Source of the DNA: Actinomycetota bacterium
GTDB lineage: Bacteria; Actinomycetota; Acidimicrobiia; Acidimicrobiales; Ilumatobacteraceae
Direction of reading: 5' to 3'
DNA: 64,000 nucleotides
Assembly (NCBI GenBank): GCA_016871355.1
Contig: VFZC01000010.1
Span: 1 to 64,000, forward strand
Position numbers and translations under genes: made by a program. Below the pieces are notes generated by a model. It saw only the letters and a program-made list of their open reading frames with translations, searched no databases and was not told the origin of the DNA. Shown piece after piece: positions 26,151-39,716 of the stretch. The first letter of the stretch is position 1. Every line of letters begins with the position of its first letter.

Positions 26151-28361
26151 TCAGACCTTCTCGATCGACACGATCGCGTTGTAGTCGGGGATACGACTGG
26201 CATCGTCGTTGAGTTCGGCGCTGATGAGCACGTTGCCCTCGGGCCAGTGCACCTGCACGCTCTGGCGAGGAAGTTGAACCACCTTCACCGTGCCGAGCAT
26301 CGATCCGACCGGACTCGTCAGTCGAACCCGGTCGCCCTCGTTCACACCGAGATCGCGGGCATCTCGTTCGTCGATGTACACCGCGTCACGACCGGCGCCG
26401 GTGAGCGGATCGCGCTCGTTGAACACCATCGAGTTGAACTGCTTGCCGCGACGCGTGCTCAAGAAGAACTGGCCACTTGCAATCGTGGGTGGGCTCACGT
26501 CGACCACGCTGAATCGCGCGCGACCGTTCGGCAGTGGGAATTCGCCGCCGGCGCACAGGTGTCGACCGCCGTATTGCACGGCATCGCCGGTGTCCGACAA
26601 CGTCTCGATTCCGGCGTACATTGGAACCACGCGAGCGATCTCGGCGCGCAGCGCCTGATTGTCGGCCCAGTCGAAAGCCGGGCCTCGTCGTGCATCGGTG
26701 CGCACGGCGAGGTCGGCGAAGATGCGCCATTCGCTGCGGGCCTCACCGGGAGCATCGATCACCTGCGGGCTGAACGCGATCTGCCGTTCGGTGGTGGTGG
26801 AGGTGCCACCACCTTCTTGTTCGTAGCGGGTGGCGGCCGGTAGGAGAATCACGTCGTCGCCGTCGAGCAGCATCTGCGACGTGAGCACGATGTCTTGATG
26901 CACGCGCAGTGGAACACGCTGCAACGCCCGCGCCACGCGATCGGGATCGGGCATGACGTCGAGGAAGTTCGAGCCGTCGAGATACAACACGTCGATCGCG
27001 TCCGATTCGGCGGCCAACACCATTTCGGGTGCGGTGAGGCCGGGACGATCGGGAACCGGGAAGCCCCACGCGTCGGACAGTTCGCGCGCCGACTCGGCAC
27101 TCACCGGGATCGAGCCGGGGAACGCGGTGGAGTAGGCGCCCATCTCGGCGCCACCCTGCACGCCCGAGTGGCCGCGAATGGGCATGAGACCGGCGCCATC
27201 GCGACCCACGTTGCCGCGCGCGAGGGCCACGTTCACGATGGCCTGAACACCTTCCACGCCGTGGCGATGTTGGGTGATGCCCATGCTCCAGATGAGCACC
27301 GCATCGCGCGCCGACGAATACAGATCGGCGAACGCGTTCAGCTGCGCGGCCGTCACGCCCGCAGTGTCGAGAAGATCGCGGAAGTCGAGCGCGTCGAGGT
27401 GCGCACACAACTCGGTCCAACCGGCGGTGTGATCGCGCACGAACGTCTCGTCGATCGCGCCACGTCGACGCAACTCGATCAGCAACGCGTTGGCCAACGC
27501 CACGTCACCTTCGGGGCGCACCGGCACGTGGAGGTCGCACAACTTCGTGCCGAACAAGAACGACTCGGGTTTGGACGGAACCCAATATCGCTCGAGACCG
27601 GGCTCGAGATACGGGTTGACGACCACGACTTTCGCGCCGTTCTTCTTGGCCTCGTAGAGATACTTCGTGAACACCGGTTGGTTGTTGGCCACGTTGGTGC
27701 CCCACAACACCACCAGGTCGGTGTCGATCACGTCTTGCAGACTGCAGGTGCTCGCGGCCACACCGATGGTCGACTTCAATCCGATGGTGGACGGTGCGTG
27801 ACACGTGCGCGCGGCCGAGTCGATGTTGGCGATGCCCATCGCGCGCGCCGCTTTGCCCGCGGCGTAGTACGCCTCGTTGGTGAGGCCACGACTCGTGAGA
27901 TAGATCGCGGTGCGATCGGCGCCGGCGACACGAATGCGTGAGGAAATGGCGTCGAGCGCCTCGTCCCACGTGATGCGGTGGAACCCGAGATCACCGCGAC
28001 GGCGGCGCATCGGGAACGCCAGGCGTCCCATCTCGCGCAACTCGGTGCTCGAGCGATTGCGCAACCACGACACGTCGTGCAGAACCGAGTGATCGAACGG
28101 TTCGGCGCAGTTGACCTCGAGCAACTTGAGCCGCGTGGTGCAGAGATGAATCCCGTCGAGCGTCCAGTCGTGAAAGCCAGCCACGCCGAGAGCGCAACCG
28201 TCGCACACACCCTTCGACAAGATGTTCCAGGCCTTGCGCGGCGACTTCCGGACGTGCAACGCGACCTGAGCCATCTCGGCCAGGTGATTGGGTTTGGTGT
28301 GGCCGATGCCGTTGGGCGAGAGGCTCACCCACGAGTTCGGATTCCAGAGCCGTGGTGCCAC
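26151..28361 (-). CDS. Molybdopterin oxidoreductase alpha subunit, FdhF/YdeP-like
   Basis: CDGCALGVAGFHDWTLDGIHLC, ITWDEALDAISSRI, GRDGAGLMPIRGHSGVQGGAEMGA, C-terminal molydopterin-binding domain. Confidence 0.88.
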   Translation of the reverse strand: MAPRLWNPNSWVSLSPNGIGHTKPNHLAEMAQVALHVRKSPRKAWNILSKGVCDGCALGVAGFHDWTLDGIHLCTTRLKLLEVNCAEPFDHSVLHDVSWLRNRSSTELREMGRLAFPMRRRRGDLGFHRITWDEALDAISSRIRVAGADRTAIYLTSRGLTNEAYYAAGKAARAMGIANIDSAARTCHAPSTIGLKSTIGVAASTCSLQDVIDTDLVVLWGTNVANNQPVFTKYLYEAKKNGAKVVVVNPYLEPGLERYWVPSKPESFLFGTKLCDLHVPVRPEGDVALANALLIELRRRGAIDETFVRDHTAGWTELCAHLDALDFRDLLDTAGVTAAQLNAFADLYSSARDAVLIWSMGITQHRHGVEGVQAIVNVALARGNVGRDGAGLMPIRGHSGVQGGAEMGAYSTAFPGSIPVSAESARELSDAWGFPVPDRPGLTAPEMVLAAESDAIDVLYLDGSNFLDVMPDPDRVARALQRVPLRVHQDIVLTSQMLLDGDDVILLPAATRYEQEGGGTSTTTERQIAFSPQVIDAPGEARSEWRIFADLAVRTDARRGPAFDWADNQALRAEIARVVPMYAGIETLSDTGDAVQYGGRHLCAGGEFPLPNGRARFSVVDVSPPTIASGQFFLSTRRGKQFNSMVFNERDPLTGAGRDAVYIDERDARDLGVNEGDRVRLTSPVGSMLGTVKVVQLPRQSVQVHWPEGNVLISAELNDDASRIPDYNAIVSIEKV

Positions 28362-28368
28362 GGCCCGA

Positions 28369-29697
28369 TCAGATCTCCTCGTAGTACTCGCGACCGAGAT
28401 GCGTGATCTGGTCTTCGCCCATCATCCAGCGCAACGTGTTCTTCAACTTGGTGAGCTGAATGAACAAGTCGTGCTCCGGGTACAGACCCGGCGCCACCTG
28501 CGGGCTCTTGTAGTAGAAGCTCAGCCATTCCTGAATGCCGCCGAGGCCAGCGCGCTGCGCGAGGTCGGAGAACAAGATGAGGTCGAGCGCGAGGGGAGCA
28601 GCGAGGATCGAGTCGCGGCAGAGGAAGTTGACCTTGATCTGCATCGGGTAGCCGAGCCAACCCGTGATGTCGATGTTGTCCCAACCTTCTTTGTTGTCGC
28701 CGCGCGGCGGGTAGTAGTTGATCTGCACCTTGTGGAACACGTCGCCGTACAGATCGGGATACTTCGACGGCTGCAAGATGTCTTCGAGCACGCCGAGCTT
28801 CGATTCTTCCTTGGTCTTGAAGTTCTCGGGAGCGTCGAGCACTTCACCGTCGCGGTTGCCGAGGATGTTGGTGCTGTACCAACCCGACAGACCGAGCATG
28901 CGGGCCTTCAACATGGGGGCCAACACGGTCTTCATGAGGGTCTGGCCGGTCTTGAAGTCCTTGCCCGAGATGGGCACACCCTTGTCGGTGGCGAACTGGC
29001 GCAGTACCGGAGCATCGACGGCCAAATTGGGTGCGCCGTTGTTGAACGGCACACCTTCGAGCAGAGCGGCGTAGGCGTACAACTGGCACGGCGACACCGT
29101 CTCGTCGTTGGCGTCGATGGCCTTCTCGAACGATTCGAGATCGATGTGCGCGCGGCCCGGCTCGATGAAGATCTCGGTGCTGGCGCACCAGATCATGACG
29201 AGGCGTTCGCACTTGTTGTCTTCGCGGAAGCGATTGATGTCTTCACGAATCGCGTCGAGCATGCCGCGCTTCGACGAGATGGGCTTCACGTGCTGGCCGT
29301 CGAGGTTGCGCGCGTACTTGCGCTCGAACGCCGCCTGCATGGGGCGAACTTCGCGCAGTGCATCGGAGATGGCTTCGATGTGCTTGCCACTCTCGAGAAC
29401 GCCGGCGCGGCTGGCCGACACGTACGCGTCGTCGGGGTACACGTCCCAGGCGCCCCACACGATGTCGTCGAGTGCGGCGAGCGGAACAAAATCCCTGATG
29501 AGCGGCGAGCGGTCGTCGGTGCGCTTGCCCAGGCGGATGGTGCCCATCTGGGTGAGCGAGCCGATGGGCTTGCCCTGGCCGCGCTTGGCGAGTTCGACGC
29601 CAGCGATGAGCGTGGACGCGACGGCGCCCAGGCCGACGGTCAACACACCCAGGCGACCGCTGGCGGGTGCAACCTTCGGGGACGGAGGAGTGGTCAT
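28369..29697 (-). CDS. ino1: Inositol-3-phosphate synthase
   Basis: VLTVGLGAVASTLIAGVEL, SGKDFKTGQTLMKT, SGWYSTNILGNRDGEVL, NNIDITGWLG-like block. Confidence 0.9.
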   Translation of the reverse strand: MTTPPSPKVAPASGRLGVLTVGLGAVASTLIAGVELAKRGQGKPIGSLTQMGTIRLGKRTDDRSPLIRDFVPLAALDDIVWGAWDVYPDDAYVSASRAGVLESGKHIEAISDALREVRPMQAAFERKYARNLDGQHVKPISSKRGMLDAIREDINRFREDNKCERLVMIWCASTEIFIEPGRAHIDLESFEKAIDANDETVSPCQLYAYAALLEGVPFNNGAPNLAVDAPVLRQFATDKGVPISGKDFKTGQTLMKTVLAPMLKARMLGLSGWYSTNILGNRDGEVLDAPENFKTKEESKLGVLEDILQPSKYPDLYGDVFHKVQINYYPPRGDNKEGWDNIDITGWLGYPMQIKVNFLCRDSILAAPLALDLILFSDLAQRAGLGGIQEWLSFYYKSPQVAPGLYPEHDLFIQLTKLKNTLRWMMGEDQITHLGREYYEEI

Positions 29698-29787
29698 GGC
29701 AAAAGGCCTCTCTATGGCGCCAGTCAGGGCGACCGGCGGGCCGGATGTAGAGGCTAGGCGGTCGCCCCTGCTCGTAGCATCAACCCG

Positions 29788-30663
29788 ATGGACGCTCGCA
29801 CTCCCGGTGGCGCACTCATCATGGACGGCAATCGTCTGCGTGACGAGATCGTCGCCCGCCTGGCCGGGGAGATCGCCGCGGCCGGGTCGCCGCCGGTGTG
29901 TCTGGCCACGGTGTTGGTGGGCGACGACGGACCGAGCCAGCGCTACGTGCGCAACAAGCACGCCCAGGCCGAAAAGGCCGGCATGCTGAGCCGTAACGAG
30001 GTGCTGGCCGCCTCGGCTGGTCAGGCCGCCGTCGAAGCGGTGGTCGCGCGGCTGGCCGCCGATCCCACGGTGCACGGCATCTTGGTGCAGAGTCCACTGC
30101 CGTCGGGCTACGACGAAGAAGCGGTGTTGGCCCTCATCCCGGCCGACAAGGACGTGGACGGCCTCACCACCCAGTCGATGGGTCGGCTCATGCGCGGACT
30201 CCCTGGTCTGGTGGGGTGCACACCCCTCGGCGTCATGCGCCTGCTCGAGCGCTACGGCATCGCCACGGCCGGGCAGCGGGCCATCGTGATCGGCCGGTCG
30301 ATGCTGGTGGGCCTGCCGCTGTCGGTGCTCTTGGCCCGCAAGGGCGTGGACGCCACCGTCACCATCGCCCACAGCCGCTCGGGCGATATCACCGAACTGT
30401 GTCGCCAAGCCGACATCGTGGTGGCTGCGGCGGGTGTTCCGCGCATGATCACCGCGGCGCACGTGAAGCCGGGGGCCACCGTGATCGACGTGGGCATCTC
30501 GCGCACCGACGCGGGCATCGTGGGCGACGTCGACTTCGAGTCCGTGCAGGCCGTGGCCGGCGCCATCACGCCCATGCCCGGGGGGACGGGTCCGATGACC
30601 ATCGCCTGTCTGCTCGAGAACACGCTCACGGCGGCCCGCCGGCAGGGCGCCTTCCCGGCCTGA
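29788..30663 (+). CDS. folD: Methylenetetrahydrofolate dehydrogenase/cyclohydrolase
   Basis: VLVGDDGPSQRYVRNKHAQAEKAGM, GILVQSPLP, VIGRSMLVGLPLSVLL, PMPGGTGPMTIACLLENT. Confidence 0.92.
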   Translation: MDARTPGGALIMDGNRLRDEIVARLAGEIAAAGSPPVCLATVLVGDDGPSQRYVRNKHAQAEKAGMLSRNEVLAASAGQAAVEAVVARLAADPTVHGILVQSPLPSGYDEEAVLALIPADKDVDGLTTQSMGRLMRGLPGLVGCTPLGVMRLLERYGIATAGQRAIVIGRSMLVGLPLSVLLARKGVDATVTIAHSRSGDITELCRQADIVVAAAGVPRMITAAHVKPGATVIDVGISRTDAGIVGDVDFESVQAVAGAITPMPGGTGPMTIACLLENTLTAARRQGAFPA

Positions 30664-30724
30664 CCACTCGGTCTCGTGCGATGCGGGTTGTGATCGCTTC
30701 GCCGGCCCTGGCAGACTGTGGCCG

Positions 30725-30775
30725 ATGTTCACCGTTGCTTCGATCCCGGCTCTGGCCCTCGTAGTAATCGTGTAG
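30725..30775 (+). CDS. Putative ilv attenuator leader peptide [16 protein letters not shown]
   Basis: 16 codons, 8 of them Leu/Val/Ile (ends LVVIV), stop at 30773-30775, followed by two hairpins before ilvB. Confidence 0.75.
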   Translation: MFTVASIPALALVVIV

Positions 30776-30833
30776 ACGCGCTCGTCCATAGAGCGCGTCG
30801 TCCGGCCTCCCGAGTGGGAGGCCATTTCATTTC
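30775..30833 (+). promoter_or_regulatory. Candidate ilv attenuator
   Basis: Stem GACGCGCTC/GAGCGCGTC (30775-30783/30791-30799), then GGCCTCCC-GAGT-GGGAGGCC (30804-30823) followed by ATTTCATTTC. Confidence 0.75.
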
Positions 30834-30885
30834 ACTGACCGAAATTCCCGAGCATCACCCACCACCCGTCACGACAGGAAACGAC

Positions 30886-32636
30886 ATGACCGAAAAACTC
30901 ACCGGAGCCCAGGCCCTCATCCGAGCGCTCGAGCTCGAGGGCGTCGACACGATCTTCGGTTTGCCCGGCGGCTGCATCCTGCCCGCCTACGACCCGTTGC
31001 TCGACAGCCCGATTCGCCACATCCTCGTGCGCCACGAACAAGGCGCGGGCCACATGGCCGAGGGCTACGCGCACGTGACCGGTCGTCCCGGTGTGGCCAT
31101 GGTGACGTCGGGTCCGGCGGCCACCAACATGGTCACGCCGTTGTGCGATGCGTACATGGACTCGATTCCGATGGTGTGCATCACCGGTCAGGTGCCCACC
31201 ACCGCCATCGGCACCGACGCGTTCCAGGAATGCGACACCGTCGGCATCACGCGTTCGGTCACCAAGCACAACGAACTCATCATGACGGCCGACGACATTC
31301 CGCTCATGGTGCGTCAGGCGTTCCACATCGCCACTACGGGTCGACCCGGACCGGTTCTGCTCGATCTTCCGAAGGACGTTCTGCAGAATCAGATGACGTG
31401 GCATTGGCCCACCGATTCCGATGTCGAAGACAGCCTGCCCGGCTATCGCCCCACCACCAAGGGCCATCCGCGCATGATCAAGGAGGCCGCGCGCCTCATT
31501 CTCGAGTCGAAGCAGCCCGTGCTGTACGTGGGCGGTGGTGTGTTGAAGGCGCGTGCCGCTGATGCGCTGCGCGAACTCGCCGAACTCATCGACGCTCCGG
31601 TGGTCACCACGCTCATGGCACGCGGGGCGTTTCCTGACGATCATCCGTTGTGTCTCGGCATGCCGGGTATGCACGGCAACGCCACCGCCATCACGGCCAT
31701 GCAGAAGAGCGACCTGCTCATCACGCTCGGTGCGCGATTCGACGATCGCATCACCGGTCGTGTCAATTCATTCGCGCCCGACGCCAAGATCATCCACGTC
31801 GACATCGATCCGGCCGAACAGGGCAAGGTGCGTCGTCCCGATGTTCCGATCGTGGGCGACTGCCGTCTCGTGATCGAAGAGATCATCAAGGCGTTGCGCG
31901 ACATGCTCGCGGGTGGCGAGAAGCAGGCCGACATCTCGGCGTGGAAGAGCCGCGTGAGCGGTTGGCGCGAGCAGTTCCCGCTGCACTACACGCAGAGCGA
32001 GCCCGGTGATGCGCTCAAGCCGCAGTACTGCCTCGAGAAACTGCGTGACGCATCACCCGAAGGCACCATCTTGTGCTCGGGTGTGGGTCAGCACCAGATG
32101 TGGTCGTCGCAGTACTGGAAGTTCAACGAGCCGTACACCTGGGTCAACTCGGGTGGACTCGGCACGATGGGCTTCTCGGTTCCGGCCGCCATCGGCGCCA
32201 AAGTCGGTCGTCCCGATCGCACCGTGTGGGCCGTCGACGGTGACGGTTGCTTCCAGATGACCGCACAAGAACTCGTCACCGCGAGCGTCGAGCGCATCCC
32301 GATCAAGGTCGCGGTGCTCAACAACTCGTACCTCGGCATGGTTCGCCAGTGGCAGGAGATGTTCTACGAAGAGCGCTATAGCGAGGTGTACTTGTCGCCC
32401 GAACTGCCCGACTTCGTGAAGTGGGCCGAAGCGATGGGTTGCGTCGGCATTCGCGTGGAGAGCCCCGAAGAAGTCGAGGCCGCCATCGAGAAGGCCAACT
32501 CGATCGATGATCGTTCGGTCGTCGTCGAGTTCCGCGTCGATGCGGGCGAGAAGGTGTTCCCGATGGTTCCGGCCGGACAGAGCAACGACGACGTGATCCT
32601 GCATCCGGCTCAGTCGAGCCAGAGGGAGTTCCTGCG

Positions 32637-32640
<4 letters not shown>
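30886..32640 (+). CDS. ilvB: Acetolactate synthase large subunit
   Basis: [38 protein letters not shown]; ThDP-binding [15 protein letters not shown]. Confidence 0.95.
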
Positions 32641-34201
<1,561 letters not shown>

Positions 34202-34210
34202 CGTTTCTTC

Positions 34211-34265
34211 GTGGTTCTGGGTGAAATTTTCGCTGGAATCCAGCGAAAATTTCACCCAGAACCAC
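34211..34265. terminator. Perfect 27-bp-arm inverted repeat after ilvC
   Basis: gtggttctgggtgaaattttcgctgga / a / tccagcgaaaatttcacccagaaccac. Confidence 0.7.
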
Positions 34266-34309
34266 AGGACATTCACCGTGGAGCCACGGGTCCGCCCTTG
34301 AAATTCATA

Positions 34310-34333
34310 ATTCCGACTTGGAAGGTCGGGAAT
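34310..34333. promoter_or_regulatory. Candidate operator upstream of metY
   Basis: attCCGACttggaagGTCGGgaat inverted repeat in the ilvC-metY gap. Confidence 0.3.
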
Positions 34334-34383
34334 CGGTCATTACAGTGCCACCTCGTCGGATCGACCAGGAGGGCACAACCTTT

Positions 34384-35694
34384 ATGTCAGCAGAGTGGGG
34401 TTTCGAGACCAAGCAGATCCATGTCGGGGGCGACCCCGATCCGGCCACGGGTGCCCGGGCCGTCCCGATCTACCAGACCACCAGTTACGAGTTCCGCGAC
34501 TCCACCCACGCGGCCAACCTCTTCGCGCTCGCCGAAGTGGGCAACATCTACACGCGCATCATGAACCCCACGCAGTTGGCGGTCGAAGCGCGCGTCAATG
34601 CACTCGAAGGTGGTGTCACCACTGCGATCGGTCTTCCCGGCACGCTCGTCGTGTCGTCGGGTCAGGCGTCCGAAACGCTCGCGATCCTCACGCTCGCCGA
34701 AGCCGGTGACCACATCGTCGCATCGCCGTCGCTCTACGGCGGTACGTACAACCTTCTCCACTACACGCTCCCCAAGATGGGCATCGCGGTGTCGTTCGTC
34801 GACGATCCGCACAACCTCGAGCAGTGGAAGGCGGCCGTGCGCCCCAACACCAAGGCCTTCTACGGCGAAGTGTTGGCCAACCCGCGCAACGACGTGTTCG
34901 ACATCGAAGGAGTCTCGAAAGTCGCGCACGACGTCGGAGTCCCGTTGATCCTCGACAACACCGTGCCCACTCCGTACGGCATTCGCCCGCTCGATTGGGG
35001 TGCCGACATCGTGGTGCACTCGCTCACCAAGTTCGTGGGCGGTCACGGCACCTCGGTCGCCGGATCCATCACCGACGGCGGCAAGTTCGACTTCTCGAAG
35101 TCGGGCCGCTTCCCCAACTTCACCGAGCCCGACCCGAGTTACCACGGTCTCGCGTACTGGCCGGCCCTCGGCGCCGGTTCGTACATCTTGAAGGCGCGCG
35201 TTCAGTTGCTGCGCGACCTCGGCATGGCCGTTTCGCCGTTCAACGCGTTCTTGTTGCTGCAGGGTCTCGAGACCTTGTCGCTGCGCATGGAGCGTCACTG
35301 GAGCAACGCACAGGCCGTGGCCGAGTTCCTCGCCAAGCACCCGCAGGTCGAAAGCGTCAACTACGCCGGTCTGCCCTCGAGCCAGTGGCACGAGCGCGGC
35401 AAGAAGTACTTCGGTGGCCGCGGATTCGGCTCGGTACTCGCGTTCAACATCAAGGGCGGACGCGCGGCCGGCGAGAAGTTCGTGGCCGGTCTGTCGCTGC
35501 ACAGCCACGTGGCCAACATCGGCGACGTGCGCAGCCTCGTGATCCAGCCGTCCACCACCACGCACAGCCAGCTCACCGAAGACGAGCAGAAGTCGTCCGG
35601 TGTCGATCCGGGCCTGATCCGCTTGAGCGTGGGCCTCGAGTCGATCAAGGACATCCTCGCCGACCTCGAAGCCGGATTCGCCGCCGCGAAGTAA
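34384..35694 (+). CDS. metY: O-acetylhomoserine aminocarboxypropyltransferase
   Basis: WGFETKQIHVGGDPDPATGARAVPIYQTTSYEF, SLTKFVGGHGTSVAGSI, FNAFLLLQGLETLSLRMERH. Confidence 0.93.
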   Translation: MSAEWGFETKQIHVGGDPDPATGARAVPIYQTTSYEFRDSTHAANLFALAEVGNIYTRIMNPTQLAVEARVNALEGGVTTAIGLPGTLVVSSGQASETLAILTLAEAGDHIVASPSLYGGTYNLLHYTLPKMGIAVSFVDDPHNLEQWKAAVRPNTKAFYGEVLANPRNDVFDIEGVSKVAHDVGVPLILDNTVPTPYGIRPLDWGADIVVHSLTKFVGGHGTSVAGSITDGGKFDFSKSGRFPNFTEPDPSYHGLAYWPALGAGSYILKARVQLLRDLGMAVSPFNAFLLLQGLETLSLRMERHWSNAQAVAEFLAKHPQVESVNYAGLPSSQWHERGKKYFGGRGFGSVLAFNIKGGRAAGEKFVAGLSLHSHVANIGDVRSLVIQPSTTTHSQLTEDEQKSSGVDPGLIRLSVGLESIKDILADLEAGFAAAK

Positions 35695-36564
35695 TCAGTC
35701 GTCGTTACGACGCTCGTCGAGAAACTTTTGGAATTCGGCCGCCAGGTCGTCGCCGGACAGAAGTTCGGCTTCGGCTCGGCGGTCGAACTCCGTTTCGAGC
35801 ATGCGCACGTAGTGACGGGCCTTGTCGTCTTCGGCCACCGCGTCGTCGTGCAGCGTGCGCCAACGGTCGATGTCGTCGGCGAAGTCGGCGTGCCGCGTGG
35901 GAACACCCAGCACGTGTTCGAGATGACGCAACAGCGCCGCTGACGACTGCGGATGTTCGGCATTGCCGAGATAGTGCGGAACACCCACGCGCAACGAAAT
36001 GGCCGGCAGTTCTTCGCGCTCGAACTGCTCCTGCAGCACGCCGGCCACACCGGTGATGCCCTGATACGACGGACGCGAGAGCCCGAGTGTGCGCGCCAGC
36101 ACCGGGTCGACCGTGCTGCCCACCACCGGTGGCACGCGCGTGTGCGGAACGGCATCGGCCGCGGCGCCCACGGTGACGATGGCCTCGCAACCCAAGCGCG
36201 TGTACGTGGCGATGAGGCAACGCACGTAGGTGCGCCAGCGAACGTGCGGCTCGGTTCCGGTCATCACCACGACGTCACGAACGGAATTCGGGAAGCGCAC
36301 GGCCGTGATGTCGTTGGCCGGCCACACGATCATGCGATCGCCGTCGTCGTCGAGCCGGGCCTCCGGCCTCACCTGCGTGAAGTCGTAGAACGGATCGGCA
36401 TCGATGGAACCGATCTCCTCCGACTCGTTGTTGTCGATCACGTGGATGAGCGCCTTGGTGGCCGTTTGGGCCACGTCGAACCAGCCTGACATGGCCACCA
36501 CCAACACCGGCCGCCGCAGGGGAGTGGACACGCCCCGCCACTCGAGAACGTCGGTGACTTCCAT
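35695..36564 (-). CDS. PAC2 (proteasome assembly chaperone-like) family protein
   Basis: RPVLVVAMSGWFDVAQTATKALIHVI...YDFTQVRPEARL..., PAC2 family pattern. Confidence 0.82.
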   Translation of the reverse strand: MEVTDVLEWRGVSTPLRRPVLVVAMSGWFDVAQTATKALIHVIDNNESEEIGSIDADPFYDFTQVRPEARLDDDGDRMIVWPANDITAVRFPNSVRDVVVMTGTEPHVRWRTYVRCLIATYTRLGCEAIVTVGAAADAVPHTRVPPVVGSTVDPVLARTLGLSRPSYQGITGVAGVLQEQFEREELPAISLRVGVPHYLGNAEHPQSSAALLRHLEHVLGVPTRHADFADDIDRWRTLHDDAVAEDDKARHYVRMLETEFDRRAEAELLSGDDLAAEFQKFLDERRNDD

Positions 36565-36577
36565 CGGGTGGAGTCTG

Positions 36578-38953
<2,376 letters not shown>

Positions 38954-38960
38954 CGAGTCG

Positions 38961-39716
38961 TCACCACCAGAGTTGGTGGTGACCAGCGACGATCGAGAGG
39001 GCGACCAGCACGGTCATCTCTCCGACTTGTTCGATGGCGCCGAGAACGTCTCCGGAGAAACCTCCGATGCGTCGCGTCGACCACGCCGACACGACCCAGG
39101 CCGACAGCACCACGACGCCGACGGCCACGGCGGCCCACCAACCGACGAGGGCCGCGCTCGCCGCGATCGCGACGGCGATGCCCAACGCGCTTCGTCGATG
39201 GGCGAGCCGCGCCACGTAATCGGCGCCGAGTCCGTCTCCGGTGGCCGGCCGCCCCACGATCATGGTGCCCACCGCACCGGAGCGAGCCAGACCGTGAGCG
39301 ACCACGGCCCCGGCGAACGCGACCCGAGGGCCGTACGACACGAGAGTTCCGAGGGCGAGAACCCGCGCGAGAACCGATGCCACGAGCGCGGCCACGCCAT
39401 ACGTACCGTGGCGCGGATCTTTGAGAATGCGCAAGCGATCGTCGCGTGTCCAGCCGCCCACGAACGCGTCGGCCACATCGGCCAAACCGTCCTCGTGGAA
39501 GCAACCGGTCACGAGCAAGCCGATGCTCACCGCCACGGCGGCCGCCACCGACGGTGACGCCCACGGTTCGAGGACAGCGGCGACACCACCCACCACGGCG
39601 CCGATGAGCAGACCCGCCACCGGGAACCACGGAACACTCGTGGCGGTGTCGAGCGAACGACGCGTGCGAATGGGGACGCGCGTGAGGAACACGAGGGCGC
39701 CGATGAATCCGGTCAT
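38961..39716 (-). CDS. cobS: Adenosylcobinamide-GDP ribazoletransferase
   Basis: ALVFLTRVPI...FPVAGLLIGAVVGG, HEDGLADVADAFVGG, KDPRHGTYGVAALV. Confidence 0.92.
   Translation of the reverse strand: MTGFIGALVFLTRVPIRTRRSLDTATSVPWFPVAGLLIGAVVGGVAAVLEPWASPSVAAAVAVSIGLLVTGCFHEDGLADVADAFVGGWTRDDRLRILKDPRHGTYGVAALVASVLARVLALGTLVSYGPRVAFAGAVVAHGLARSGAVGTMIVGRPATGDGLGADYVARLAHRRSALGIAVAIAASAALVGWWAAVAVGVVVLSAWVVSAWSTRRIGGFSGDVLGAIEQVGEMTVLVALSIVAGHHQLWW

Noticed and set aside
26151-28361. Possible selenoprotein formate dehydrogenase because selD is present
   Set aside because: The ORF is uninterrupted with no in-frame TGA and reads as the FdhF/YdeP-like class; no SECIS-like evidence seen.
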